Assembly (NCBI GenBank): GCA_015487555.1
Contig: WFPK01000050.1
Location: 1-59,878 of the forward strand
Direction: 5' to 3'
Length of the DNA: 59,878 nucleotides
Source of the DNA: Phycisphaerales bacterium
GTDB lineage: Bacteria > Planctomycetota > Phycisphaerae > Phycisphaerales > UBA1924
The notes below the pieces were generated by a model. That model was given only the letters and a program-made list of their open reading frames with translations, had not been told where the DNA came from and made no database searches. This document shows positions 32,636-43,200 of this stretch, one piece after another. Each line of letters begins with the position of its first letter. Position 1 is the stretch's first letter. The translations under genes were made by a program, and so were the position numbers.

Positions 32636-34581
32636 CTATCCGCGAACGCATCGCCAAGCTCGATCACCTTCAGAAAGGGAATTTGTTCAAGATCATCGTG
32701 AGTGCGGTGATCGCACTGGTTGCGGTTTTGCTCATCGGGTATGCGTTGCTCAACAACAGCGTCGAGAACCAGGAGATGTCCAAGCTGCTCAATGAGCTGC
32801 CCGCGACGGTGACCAACTATGCCGGCGACGAGATTGCGAATCCTCAGCTTGCGCAGATTCAGCAGATTCAGAGGCTGCTCAATAATGCCAAGCCCGGAAC
32901 CCTTCTGGCAGTGGGGACTGCGGTAGTTTCGTTGATGCTGATTCTGGTGGTGTGGATGGGGCTTGGGATTGTGTATCCGTTGCTTGCCGGGTTAGCAGCG
33001 GGGGCTTATTTCCTGCTTCGGGATTCGTCGTTTGAGATTGTTGGTTCGATCGCGGTGGGGATGATTATCCTGACGCTGAGTTTCATGGTGCTTTTGCGTG
33101 CTGCGGGCATGGCGTTGAGCTCGTCGCATCCGGTGCCTGCCATTGCGCGCAATGTGCTGGCTGAAGCGGTGCGGATGAAGATTTCGCTGGTGTTTATTGT
33201 GATGCTGTTCTTTGTGCTCGCGGCGATGCCGATGCTGCTCAATGATGACCAGTCTTTGCGGTATCGTGTGCAGACCTTCTTGCAGTATTCTTCGGGTTTT
33301 ACCTTCTTGTTTATTGCATTGCTGGTGGTGTTCTTTGGCGCGGCGACGGTAACTTATGAGCAGCGTGAGAAGGTGATCTGGCAGACGATGACCAAGCCTG
33401 TAGCTGCGTGGCAGTATCTGCTGGGTAAGTGGCTTGGTGTGGTGACAATCGCAGCGATTTTGCTGGCAGTTTCTGCTACTGGTGTGTTTTTATTCACCGA
33501 GTATTTGCGCAACCAGACTGCCATCGGTGAGGTTCAGCCTTACATGGCCGGTGACAGCACGGGGATCACGGAGGATCGTTTGATCCTCGAGACCCAGGTG
33601 CTTACCTCGCGTGTGTCGGTTCGTCCTTCGTTACCTTTTTCGATGAATGATCCGGTGTTTGAGCAGGCCCTTGAAGCGCAGATTCAGCGTGAGCGTCGGA
33701 CCCAGCCTGGATACAACCCTGATCCCGCCGAGCGGGCAGCGCTTAAGAACAAGATATTTCAAGACGAGGTGTCGGCGTATTTGTCGATCGACCCGGTGAC
33801 CGAGAAATATGAGGAGTTCGTATTCCACGGGCTCGGGCAGGCAAAGCGGCTCAATCTTCCGCTCACACTTCGGTACAAGATCAATGCGGAGGGGAATCGT
33901 CCGGATATCTTCTATATTCTGACCTTTGGATTTGACGAGGGGACGGTTCTGCCTCCGAGGCGGACGGGGCTTGGGTTCTCGCACACGATGACACTCTCGC
34001 CTGGGTTCATCAATGAGAACGGGCAGATTCGGCTTCAGATTTTCAACGGCCAGCTCATGGCTGCTGCCGACGGTAACTTTGATATCCAGACCAATGTCAA
34101 CACTTTCACCATCCCGCCCGACGGGCTCGAGATTTCGTATTCGGTGGGGGGATATCGCGCGAACTTTGTGCGGGTGTTTATCGTCTTATGGGTGAAGCTG
34201 GCGATGCTGGCGATGCTCGCGGTGTGGGCGTCAACCTTTGCGAGCTTCCCGGTGGCGTGCTTGATCGCCGGTGGGTTGTTCTTCATCGGGCAGAGCGCCG
34301 GGTTTGTGCAAGACGCACTGCCCGGGTGGGGCAAGGTAGACAAAAGCGGCGACCCATCAGCGTTCCGAATCGTGATCTACTACTTTGCGGATTGGATCAG
34401 CACGGTGTTCAAAGTGTATAACGACCTTCGTCCCACAGCTCGTTTGGCCGATGGGAAGATGCTCTCATGGGGCTCGGTGAGCCGGGGTGTGATGGCACTG
34501 GGAGCGATCTCGGTGGTGTTCTTTTTCGCAGGTACGCTTATTTTCCGTCGCCGACAGCTGGCGATTTACTCGGGTCAATGA
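32632..34581 (+). CDS. ABC-2 type permease with large extracytoplasmic domain
   Basis: 649 residues. TM1 (IIVSAVIALVAVLLIGYALL), then an extracytoplasmic helix region containing LAQIQQIQRLLNN, TM2-TM4 (about 88-165), TM5 (FIVMLFFVLAAMPMLL), TM6 (FTFLFIALLVVFFGAATV) and the coupling segment EQREKVIWQTMTKPVAAWQY. One more helix precedes a soluble beta-rich domain of about 230 residues (LPLTLRYKINAEGNRPDIFY, LEISYSVGGYRANFVRVFI). The last helices end in GTLIFRRRQLAIYSG, the usual ABC-2 end. It pairs with the ATPase gene by a four-base GTGA overlap. Substrate unknown. It shares the coupling-helix pattern with the divergent permease at 24400-25929. Confidence 0.88.
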   Translation: MTIRERIAKLDHLQKGNLFKIIVSAVIALVAVLLIGYALLNNSVENQEMSKLLNELPATVTNYAGDEIANPQLAQIQQIQRLLNNAKPGTLLAVGTAVVSLMLILVVWMGLGIVYPLLAGLAAGAYFLLRDSSFEIVGSIAVGMIILTLSFMVLLRAAGMALSSSHPVPAIARNVLAEAVRMKISLVFIVMLFFVLAAMPMLLNDDQSLRYRVQTFLQYSSGFTFLFIALLVVFFGAATVTYEQREKVIWQTMTKPVAAWQYLLGKWLGVVTIAAILLAVSATGVFLFTEYLRNQTAIGEVQPYMAGDSTGITEDRLILETQVLTSRVSVRPSLPFSMNDPVFEQALEAQIQRERRTQPGYNPDPAERAALKNKIFQDEVSAYLSIDPVTEKYEEFVFHGLGQAKRLNLPLTLRYKINAEGNRPDIFYILTFGFDEGTVLPPRRTGLGFSHTMTLSPGFINENGQIRLQIFNGQLMAAADGNFDIQTNVNTFTIPPDGLEISYSVGGYRANFVRVFIVLWVKLAMLAMLAVWASTFASFPVACLIAGGLFFIGQSAGFVQDALPGWGKVDKSGDPSAFRIVIYYFADWISTVFKVYNDLRPTARLADGKMLSWGSVSRGVMALGAISVVFFFAGTLIFRRRQLAIYSGQ

Positions 34582-34601
34582 TCGAATAGGAGGACGGATC
34601 T

Positions 34602-36566
34602 ATGTCGCATACACAGCGCGTTCGATTGATCGCGGCCTTCTTTTTGCTCGCGGGTCTTGTTGGCTCGGGTGTGTTTGGAACGGCGATCACCAACTCGGCG
34701 GGACGCAATGAGCTCTCGTACACCGACCGGGCAGAGGACGGCGATCCGCCGATGGTTGCCCTTGGTGTTGCGATGGGGGCGATGCGCGGGATATTTGTCA
34801 ACTACCTGTGGATTCGTGCGACCAACGCCAAAGAGAACGGTCAGTATTACGAGGCGGTGGAGCTGGCCGAGTGGATCACGCGTCTTCAGCCCAGGCTGCC
34901 TCAGGTCTGGACTTTCCATGCGTGGAATATGGCGTACAACATCTCGGTGACGACGCAGACGCCTGAAGAGCGGTGGGGATGGGTCAACGCGGGGATTCGG
35001 TTGTTGCGCAACGAGGGGATTCGTGCCAATCCCAACGACATGCACATGCACAAAGAGTTGGCGTGGATTTTTTTGCACAAGATTGCAGGGTATACCGACG
35101 ACGCGAATCAGTATTACAAGCGTCAGTTTGCTTATGAGTGGCAGAATATTCTTGGTCGGCCGCCGATGATTGATCCCGAGCATCGTGACCGTGCGAGTGT
35201 GATCGAGCAGTATGCCAATTGGATTCAGCCGATTGTCGATGCGCCAGCGACCCGTCAAGGGTTGGCTCAGCAAAATCCGCAAGCCGAGGAGATCGCCAAG
35301 GCGTATGAGTCGGCGCTGGGCGAGGTGCTCGGGCAGAGGCTTCTCGAGCGCTACATTCTTCACGATGAGGTGGTGCGTGCCGGTCGGCTCATGGGTGTGA
35401 AGAAAACGGCAGGACCCAAGACCAAGGCTTTTATCGCGCTGCGTGAGCGTTTTACCGACGAGCAGGCGTGGGCGGATCTGATTCATCATGTGCGCCAGCG
35501 GGTGTTGATGGATGATTATTTCATGGAGCCGGTGCGGATGGTTCAGCAGATCCGCAAGTTTGGGCCGATCGACTACCGCCTGCCTGCTGCCCATGCGCTC
35601 TACTGGAGCGCTCGGGGGACTGATGTCGGGCGCATGGAGGTCAACGAGCACAATGCCGATTCGCTTGATTTTGTCAATGCGTTCCGTCTGGTGATGCAGT
35701 CTGTCCAGGACCTCTGGCGTCATGGCGATGTGTATTTCAACTATCTCGATGTGCACGAGAACCGGGTGGCGTATTACCAGGGCGTGCCCAATCCATATTT
35801 CATCCCGACCTATGGGTCGATGCTCAATGAGGTCATGGAGAACTCAGGGATATTTGAGTCCAAGACCAAGGCGTACCGGCAGTTCTCTGCGGGGTATGAG
35901 AACTTCTTGCGTGATGCGGTGCGGTTTTTGTATCGGCGGGGCGATATCAAGCAGGCGGAGTATTGGTATGACATTGGGCGCAACTGGAAGGGTCAGAATA
36001 TCAATGACACGACCCGGATTGATGAGTGGTCCCAGTCGCTCAAGTATTTTGCGGAGATTCAGATCTTTGATTCGATGGGGTCGCCTCAGGTTGCGGTTTC
36101 TGAGGTGACGGGTGCTTTGCAGGCAGCGTTCTATTCTGGGTTGATGGTCGGGGACATGGATGTCTTCCGGGGTCAGTGGGAGTATGCCCGCAAGGCCCAT
36201 GCGTATTTCTTCCGCGAGCAGTTCAATATTGTTGTAGCATCTTCCGGCGGTGCCCGGATGGAGTTTATGGATCGGGACTTTGCGTTCTTTGCGGGCAATA
36301 TCTTTGTGAACAACCTCGCGAGGCTGGGCCCGCAGGAGGCCGAGTTGCTCTATGGCAATGCCCCCGAGGATCTGCGCCGGTATGCCTATGACGCATTGGT
36401 GATCCGGTTCAAGCCTTATATTGATGAGCTTGAGAAGAAGGGCCAATCGGAGCCGTTTGATCTGATTTTCCCCATGCCATCGGGGATGGAAGAGTTCCGG
36501 GTCATGTACGAGCGTAAGCTCAAAGCCCGCGAGCAGCAAGGCGATGAGGGTGCGATCAAGAACTAA
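34602..36566 (+). CDS. Membrane-anchored TPR-like protein of the SPFH-ABC operon
   Basis: 654 residues. One N-terminal helix (RLIAAFFLLAGLVGSGVFGT, about 8-27) leads to a helical, aromatic-rich extracytoplasmic part. TPR-like units are visible at NAKENGQYYEAVELAEWITR and in FLYRRGDIKQAEYWYDIGRN. A long central region (YKRQFAYEWQNILGRPPMID to MEVNEHNADSLDFVNAFRLV) is of unknown fold. AGGAGG lies seven bases before ATG 34602. It begins 20 bases after the permease stop, so it is the last gene of the operon; purC converges from the other side. A scaffold or substrate-presenting role for the exporter is an inference from position only. Confidence 0.75.
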   Translation: MSHTQRVRLIAAFFLLAGLVGSGVFGTAITNSAGRNELSYTDRAEDGDPPMVALGVAMGAMRGIFVNYLWIRATNAKENGQYYEAVELAEWITRLQPRLPQVWTFHAWNMAYNISVTTQTPEERWGWVNAGIRLLRNEGIRANPNDMHMHKELAWIFLHKIAGYTDDANQYYKRQFAYEWQNILGRPPMIDPEHRDRASVIEQYANWIQPIVDAPATRQGLAQQNPQAEEIAKAYESALGEVLGQRLLERYILHDEVVRAGRLMGVKKTAGPKTKAFIALRERFTDEQAWADLIHHVRQRVLMDDYFMEPVRMVQQIRKFGPIDYRLPAAHALYWSARGTDVGRMEVNEHNADSLDFVNAFRLVMQSVQDLWRHGDVYFNYLDVHENRVAYYQGVPNPYFIPTYGSMLNEVMENSGIFESKTKAYRQFSAGYENFLRDAVRFLYRRGDIKQAEYWYDIGRNWKGQNINDTTRIDEWSQSLKYFAEIQIFDSMGSPQVAVSEVTGALQAAFYSGLMVGDMDVFRGQWEYARKAHAYFFREQFNIVVASSGGARMEFMDRDFAFFAGNIFVNNLARLGPQEAELLYGNAPEDLRRYAYDALVIRFKPYIDELEKKGQSEPFDLIFPMPSGMEEFRVMYERKLKAREQQGDEGAIKN

Positions 36567-36620
36567 GTTCAAGAACGAAATCGGGTCTGCGCCGTCGGGG
36601 TGTGACTGAGCTGCTGGGGA

Positions 36621-37658
36621 TCAGTGCCCAGGCCCCACGAGCAGGTTTCGGGCCTGGGTGTATCGTTCGAGGGTGCCTGCGATGATGTCGTTGGGGAGCT
36701 CTGGGCCCGGTGGGGTTTTGTTCCATTGTCCTGATGCGACGAGTGATTCGAGGTACTCGCGGACGAACTGCTTGTCGAAGCTGGGTTGTGCTTGTCCGGG
36801 TTGGTAGTCGGCTTCACTCCAGAAGCGCGAGGAATCGGGGGTGAGTGCTTCATCGATCAGGATGGGATCGTGGGAGGTGATGTGACCTTGGTCATCGACG
36901 GGGAATCCGAACTCGAACTTGGTATCGGCGAGGATGATGCCGTGGTCTTTGGCATAGGCGCTGGCAGCGACATAGATGCTCAGTGAACGCTCGCGGAGGG
37001 TTTCCATCAGTGATCGCCCGCCCAGCTCGGCGACATGCTCACAGGCCTGGTCGAACCCGATGTTCTGGTCGTGCCCGTCGTCGACTTTGGTCGCGGGGGT
37101 GAAGATCGGTTCGGGGAGCCGATCTGCCTGGGTGAGCCCCTCGGGGAGCGGGATTTGGCAGACGGTGCCGGTGGCGCGGTATTCTTTGAGCCCTGATCCT
37201 TCGAGGTAGCCTCGGACGACGCATTCGATGGGGATGACCTTGCAGACTTTGCAGATGGTGGTTCGTCCTTCGAGCATCTGGCGGGTGGTCGAGCCTGCGA
37301 AGGCCTCGTCGGGGATGGGGTCGAGCTCGTTGGTGATGAGGTGGGTCGGGGAGAGGTGCTGATCTTCGATCCACCGGAGCCAGAAGGTGGCAATCTGGGT
37401 GAGGAGCTTGCCCTTTTCGGGAATCGGGGTAGGAAGGATGACATCGAAGGCTGAGAGCCGATCGGTGGCGATCATGAGCATCCGTGAGGGGGTTGGGTTG
37501 CCGATGAGATCGGTGCCTGGAGGCAGGGTGTAGGTATCGCGGACTTTCCCTGCTCGTTTATTGGGCAAGGAGAGGTCAGTGTCGAAAACCGCTGCGTGGG
37601 AATCCGACAAAGGGTTTGGTATCGAAGAGGAGGCAGAGGAAGGCGGATCCGTGTGCAT
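36621..37658 (-). CDS. purC: Phosphoribosylaminoimidazole-succinocarboxamide (SAICAR) synthase
   Basis: 345 residues. Catalyses ATP-dependent joining of CAIR and aspartate in purine synthesis. Family signatures are LPNKRAGKVRDTYTLP, LPTPIPEKGKLLTQIATFWL, IPIECVVRGYLEGSGLKEY, ILADTKFEFGFPV and ILIDEALTPDSSRFW. It is of the longer (about 300-residue core) type. ATG 37658 is chosen over an in-frame ATG at 37760: a TATCCT box (37670-37665) ends six bases before it, and the extra residues of the longer form look random. That also removes overlap with the divergent neighbour's upstream region. A degenerate copy of the trpG-end repeat lies directly upstream (about 37674-37693). Confidence 0.95.
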   Translation of the reverse strand: MHTDPPSSASSSIPNPLSDSHAAVFDTDLSLPNKRAGKVRDTYTLPPGTDLIGNPTPSRMLMIATDRLSAFDVILPTPIPEKGKLLTQIATFWLRWIEDQHLSPTHLITNELDPIPDEAFAGSTTRQMLEGRTTICKVCKVIPIECVVRGYLEGSGLKEYRATGTVCQIPLPEGLTQADRLPEPIFTPATKVDDGHDQNIGFDQACEHVAELGGRSLMETLRERSLSIYVAASAYAKDHGIILADTKFEFGFPVDDQGHITSHDPILIDEALTPDSSRFWSEADYQPGQAQPSFDKQFVREYLESLVASGQWNKTPPGPELPNDIIAGTLERYTQARNLLVGPGH

Positions 37659-37880
37659 GATCTGAGGATAGCCAGGCAATGGGCAGCGGGTGAAGGGATC
37701 GTTGCGAGAAAAGCAGCAAGAGAAAGGCAAGAGGGGGAGGGGATGGATGAAAACTGTCACGAATCCGTCGAATCGGGTCGCTCATTGGTGCCCGATCCCA
37801 TATCCTTACTGGTAACGACCGATCGGGTTCTGGGCGTGCATGGTGCCAACCAGGGTCGAATGAGGAGTGTACGATCCCCT

Positions 37881-39617
37881 ATGCTGCGCTTTGTTTCCCC
37901 AGATAAATCTGCTGCGTTGTCATTGGCGGTGCTCCCCGGTGCTTATCTGCTGGGCCCAGATTCGGTGCCGATCGCGGGTGATGTGGTGGTCGAGGGAGGG
38001 GTGGTCCGGTGCGTCAAGGGGACCGGCGAGGCTGCCGCGTTGGCTTTGCAGGTCGATCTTGATGCCCAGAGGCTCGCGAGCCTTGACCAGAGTGTGGCGG
38101 GGTATCCGATTATTGACGATATCCGTCTTCGCCCGTTGGGTGTGTGGGCGTTGCAGACCTGCCTGCTTCCGGATCGTGATCGTCCCTATATCCTTGCACT
38201 CGAGTTGGCCCGGCATCGGATCATGCTGTTTTTGACCAAGCTCGAAGATTGGCAGGCGTTTGATATCCCCCCGGACTCGACGGTGATGAGGCTTTTCGAA
38301 GTTGCGCGGGAGATATTCACGCGGGCGTTGGTTGAGTCGAGCACGCATACGGGGAGTGTCGAGGAGGCGTCGCGCCTTGGGTATTTGGCGCTTTGGATTG
38401 CGCTCGAAGCTTCGGAGCGGCTGGCGATTTTGATCACCGAACGGGACTTTGGCGCTCGGATGACCGGCGAGTTGTATTTGTCCGTTTCTGAAGACCCTGG
38501 GATCACCAAGCGGGCGATGCCGGTGCTTCATCCGGCGCGTGGGGGGGTTGTGCTTCCCACCAAGCCCGCGATGGGTTCGCTTGTTTCGCCTGGGATGCTC
38601 ACCGAGCAGACCAAGTCGGCGGTGATCGAATCGTGTGATTTTATCACGCTTCCGATGCGCTGGGTCGAGATGGAGCCGATGGAAGGGGAGTATGCCTATA
38701 CCCCGACGGATCAATGGATCGAATGGGCGATCCGCTCGGCTAAGAAGCCTGTGGTCGCTGGGCCTGTGATTGATTTTCGCCCGTCGAGCGTGCCCGATTG
38801 GTTGTATATCTGGGAGAATGATTACGAGACGCTCCGCGAGTTGGTCTATGAGCATCTCAAGTCGATCGTGACGCGGTATCGTCGGACGGTGAGCCGATGG
38901 ACGGTGTGCTCTGGGCTCCATTGCGGCGAGCATTTCAAGCTCGATTTTCAACAGATGATTGATCTGACACGAATCTGCGTGCTGGTGGTGCGCAAGTTGC
39001 ATCCACGGGCCAAGGTGCAGGTGGAGATTGTCGAGCCTTGGGGCGAATATCACACGAGCGATCGAAGGTCCTTGCCTCCGGTGTTGTATGCCGAGATGCT
39101 GACACAATCGGGGATTCCGATTGACACCTTCTCGCTTCGGGTGCAGATGGGGTCGTATGCGCCGGGGTTGTGCACGCGAGATTTGATGGCGTTTAGTGCG
39201 ATGCTCGATCAGTACGCGATGCTCGATCGCCCGATCGCGCTCTCGGCCTTCGGTGCGCCTTCTGGGCCTTTATCGCCGGGTAAGGAATCGGAGTCATGCC
39301 CCGATGCCGGTTTCTGGCGTCGGCGGTGGACGGAGCAATCGCAGGCGGATTGGCTTTCTGCCTTTGGCGCGGTGGCGCTGTCCAAGCCATTTATTGAGTC
39401 GGTTTGCTGGCATGAGCTTGCCGATCCCAATGGGGTGACGGAGATGCGGACGGGCGGGCTTTTGGATCGTCGGCTTGAGAAGCGTGAAGCGTACCGCCGA
39501 TTTGTCGAGCTCCGCAAGGCGGTGGAGCTTGGGATTGTTCCTGAGCGTGTGTTGTCGCCTCACCTCTTTGATTTTCAGCGGGGCGAGCCTCAGGCTGATG
39601 GGATCATCGGGTCGTGA
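37881..39617 (+). CDS. GH10-like (beta/alpha)8-barrel protein, apparently without catalytic glutamates
   Basis: 578 residues. The N-terminal 200 residues form a beta-rich then helical domain (LAVLPGAYLLGPDSVPIAGD, ILALELARHRIMLFLTKLED). From about residue 255 there is a barrel with the GH10-like start CDFITLPMRWVEMEPMEGEY followed by WIEWAIRSAKKPVVAGPVI and VPDWLYIWENDYETLRE. Where GH10 xylanases have the acid/base in a W-x-V-V-N-E strand, this has RWTVCSGLHCGEH. At the nucleophile strand (T/S-E-L/F-D) it has IALSAFGAPSG. So both catalytic Glu seem to be missing. No signal peptide is seen. ATG 37881 has TACGAT (37870-37875) five bases upstream; ATG 37860 is an alternative. The comEA-like gene overlaps its stop by four bases. 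Confidence 0.7.
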   Translation: MLRFVSPDKSAALSLAVLPGAYLLGPDSVPIAGDVVVEGGVVRCVKGTGEAAALALQVDLDAQRLASLDQSVAGYPIIDDIRLRPLGVWALQTCLLPDRDRPYILALELARHRIMLFLTKLEDWQAFDIPPDSTVMRLFEVAREIFTRALVESSTHTGSVEEASRLGYLALWIALEASERLAILITERDFGARMTGELYLSVSEDPGITKRAMPVLHPARGGVVLPTKPAMGSLVSPGMLTEQTKSAVIESCDFITLPMRWVEMEPMEGEYAYTPTDQWIEWAIRSAKKPVVAGPVIDFRPSSVPDWLYIWENDYETLRELVYEHLKSIVTRYRRTVSRWTVCSGLHCGEHFKLDFQQMIDLTRICVLVVRKLHPRAKVQVEIVEPWGEYHTSDRRSLPPVLYAEMLTQSGIPIDTFSLRVQMGSYAPGLCTRDLMAFSAMLDQYAMLDRPIALSAFGAPSGPLSPGKESESCPDAGFWRRRWTEQSQADWLSAFGAVALSKPFIESVCWHELADPNGVTEMRTGGLLDRRLEKREAYRRFVELRKAVELGIVPERVLSPHLFDFQRGEPQADGIIGS

Positions 39618-40111
39618 GTTTGTCGAAGAAGAAATCGGAAGCTCTCAAGAAGCGGGATGCGGACTGGACGCGTACGCCGGCAGCGATCTTTGCTAGCGTG
39701 GTGCTCGGGGTTGCAGCGCTGGGTGGATTGGGGTGGTCGTGGAATCGCACGATCGAGCGAGATGCCCGGGAGCGGATCGCCTCGCAGCCGACTTCTGTTT
39801 CGCCGACGAGGATGGGGATGATTCAGTCAATGCTGCCCGATTCTGCATCTATGAGCGCGATCAAGCGGATTGATCTCAATACGGCTTCGCTGGGCGAGCT
39901 GGATTTGTTGCCTCGGATTGGCCCGGCGCTGGCAGCACGGATCATCGCCGATCGGGAAGAAAATGGTGCGTACGAGACGATCGACGAGCTCGAGCGGGTC
40001 CGCGGGATTGGGCCCAAGACCATCGAGAAGCTTCGCTCGCGGGTGATTCTGGGCGAAGCTGACGATGATTCGAGTCGGCGGGCCAGCGCATCGGACGACC
40101 AGGGCGGGTAA
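39614..40111 (+). CDS. ComEA-like helix-hairpin-helix membrane protein
   Basis: 165 residues. A basic N-terminus (SLSKKKSEALKKRDADW) precedes one membrane helix (PAAIFASVVLGVAALGGLGW). After a linker come two helix-hairpin-helix motifs of the ComEA type: IDLNTASLGELDLLPRIGPA and IDELERVRGIGPKTIEKLRS. ComEA binds double-stranded DNA outside the membrane during uptake for transformation. The short linker and lack of other com genes beside it leave the role open. The start GTG overlaps the GH10-like stop (GTGA), so the two are coupled. Mfd follows after about 96 bases. Confidence 0.82.
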   Translation: MSLSKKKSEALKKRDADWTRTPAAIFASVVLGVAALGGLGWSWNRTIERDARERIASQPTSVSPTRMGMIQSMLPDSASMSAIKRIDLNTASLGELDLLPRIGPALAARIIADREENGAYETIDELERVRGIGPKTIEKLRSRVILGEADDDSSRRASASDDQGG

Positions 40112-40207
40112 ACTCTGCGATATTGGAAGTGTGTGCGTGGGATGATCGGCTGGGCTGATGATTCCGGGCACGGGTATGCGCTGCGCGAAAGAAAGGACTG
40201 GTTCATC

Positions 40208-43200
40208 GTGGATTTGCTGACCCCGATCATCGCGGATCGCGCGTTCCAAGCCTTCGCCAAGGGATTGGACACCGGGCATCGCATGATCGCGACGGGGTCG
40301 GTGGGGGCGTCGATTTCGCTGGTGGCGTTGGCGCTGAGCCGGCAGATCAAACGCCCCGTGGTGATTGTGTGTGCCCATCTCGATGAGGCGGAGGATATCC
40401 ACGCGGAGATCCAAGCGGTGGAGGCGGGGCGGAGTGTGGTGTTCCCAGCGTTGGAGCTCTCGCCCGGTGAATCGAGTGTGAGCGCCGAGTTGTTTGCTCA
40501 GCGGGCGTCGATGATCGCGGGTTTTCGCAGCGGCGAGGTGCCCGATGTATTGATCGCGCCGATGGCGGCGCTCATGCAGCCGGTGCCGAGTGAAGCGCGG
40601 ATCGGGGCGTTGGTGCGGGAGATTGGCGATCGTGATGAGCTCTCGCCGGGGGATTTGATCGAGTGGATGAGTCGCGCCGGGTATGAGCGGGTGGACACGA
40701 TCGAGTATCCGGGGCAGTTTGCTTCAAGGGGCGGGATTCTCGATATCTTCCCGCCCACTGGGTCAGGTGCCAGCTGCGATCCGATCCCTGTTCGGATTGA
40801 TTTCTTTGGCGATGAGATTGATTCGATCTGTGAGATCGACATCGACACGATGGGTTCGGATCGCAAGATCGGCTCGGTGTTGCTCGGCGCGGTGGGTGAG
40901 TCGCAGCTGGCGGGGAGTCGGGACGATCAATCGGTGTTGGAGTATTTGCCGAGGGAATCGGTTGTGTTGCTCGCCGAGACTTTCGAGGTCGTCGAGCAGG
41001 GGCGGGGGTATTTCGAGCGGATCAGCGATGGGCGCGCGATCTTTGGGCCCCCTGCGGTGTTGAAGATTTTGGAAACACGGTTTCATGCGCTCGCCGAGGT
41101 GAATCAGTTCTCAGCGGGCAAGTCGGGCGCGGATTCGTTGGTCGGGTTGCCGGTGGGGACGCTGCCGCCGTTTGATCGGGAGGTGGCGGGGGCGATTCGT
41201 GAGCTCGGCGAGCTCAAGGCGCAGGTTGATACCGTGATCCTGGCGTGTGGCTCAGATGGCGAGTTTGCTCGGCTTGGGGAGTTGTTGACGCTCCACGCGC
41301 CCGGGGTGGATGTTCGGAGGGAGATCCTCGACATCCGGCGCGGGTTTATCTGGGAGGCGTCGGACAGCGGCGCGGGGATCGGGCGATTTGCGATTGTGCC
41401 TGCGGGCGAGCTGCTGCATCGTTCGAGTGTTCGTCGGCGGATGCAGAAGATTCGGGCCGGGCGGACGATGGATACTTTTTTGGATATCCAGGTCGATGAT
41501 TTCGTGGTGCACAGCGAGCACGGGATCGCCAAGTTCGTCGGCATGAGCGTGATGGATGCGTCGGGGACCGCCAAGCAGCGTCGGCAGTTCAATCCCAAAG
41601 CGAAGAAACGCAAAGAGGATCAGGAGGAATACCTGACGCTCGAGTTCGCGGGGCGGAGCCGATTGCATGTGCCGTGTTCGCAGATTTGTTTGGTGCAGAA
41701 GTATGTCGGTGGGTTCAAGGGCAAGCCGCCGTTGAGTTCGATTGGGGGGAAGAAGTGGAAGGCGCAGAAGGAGCGGGTGAGCGAGTCGGTCAAGGACTTG
41801 GCTTCGGAGATGCTTCGGGTGCGGGCAGCGCGCGAGCATGTGCCCGGGTTTTCGTATCCGAGTGATACGACAATGTTCAAAGAGTTCGAAGCTGAGTTTC
41901 CCTATGACGAGACGGAGGATCAGCTCAGCTCGATGATCGAGATCAAGAAGGACATGCAATCGTCGCGCCCGATGGATCGGTTGATCTGTGGCGATGTTGG
42001 ATTCGGCAAGACCGAGCTGGCGATCCGGGCAGCGTTCAAGGCGGTCGAGGCGGGTCGGCAGGTGGCGATCTTGGTGCCTACGACCGTGCTCGCCGAGCAG
42101 CACGAGCGGACCTTTCGTCAGCGGTTTGCGGATTATCCGTTTCGGGTGGAGTCGCTGTCGCGGTTCAAATCGGGCAAGGAGATCAAGCGGACGATCGAGG
42201 ATTTGAAGCTCGGGCGGGTGGATGTGGTGGTGGGGACGCATCGGATTTTATCGAAGGACATCCGGTTTGCTGAACTTGGGATGGTGGTGATCGACGAAGA
42301 GCAGCGGTTTGGGGTTGAGCACAAAGAGAAGTTGTTGCGATTGCGTCTGACGGTTGATGTGCTGACGCTCAGCGCGACGCCGATCCCGCGTACGCTTCAT
42401 ATGTCGATGCTGGGGCTGCGTGATATTTCGAGTTTGACGACGCCTCCGGTCGATCGCAGGTCGATCGTGACGGAGGTGATCCCGTACAACACACACCGGA
42501 TCGCGCGGGCGATTCAACGAGAGCTTGCCCGCGAGGGGCAGGTGTATTTCGTGCATAACCGCGTGCACAATATCGAATCGGTGGCCGATACTGTGCGCCA
42601 GTTGGTGCCAGGCGCGAAGGTGATTATTGGGCACGGGCAGATGGCGGGGCATGAGCTCGAAGAGGTGATGCACAAGTTCATGACCCGGCAGGCCGATGTG
42701 TTGGTCTCGACGACAATCATCGAATCGGGGATTGATATCCCGACCGCGAACACGATGATTATCAATGATGCGGATCGGTTTGGATTGTCGGAGTTGCACC
42801 AGCTGCGTGGGCGGGTTGGAAGATCGCATCAACGGGCGTATTGCTATTTGTTGTTGCCCGAGGATCGGACGGTCAAGGAGGTGGCGCAGAAGCGGCTCAA
42901 AGCGATCGAGGAATACTCGATGCTCGGGGCAGGATTCAAGATTGCCATGCGCGATCTGGAGATTCGCGGCGCGGGGAACTTGCTCGGGGCCGAGCAGTCG
43001 GGGCATATCGCGGCGGTTGGCTACGAGATGTATTGTCAGCTCTTGGATCAGACGGTGCATCAGTTGACCGAGGTCGGCGCGCCCGAGCAGGTGATGCATA
43101 CGAGTGTGGATATTGGTATTTTCGGATACATCCCCAAGGCGTATATCCCCAGCGATGTGCGACGGATCGAGGGGTATCGTCGGCTGGGCACCGCCAAGAC

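Noticed and set aside
34575-35756. Antisense frame opposite the TPR-like gene
   Set aside because: No ribosome site or motif, and the plus-strand gene fits the operon.
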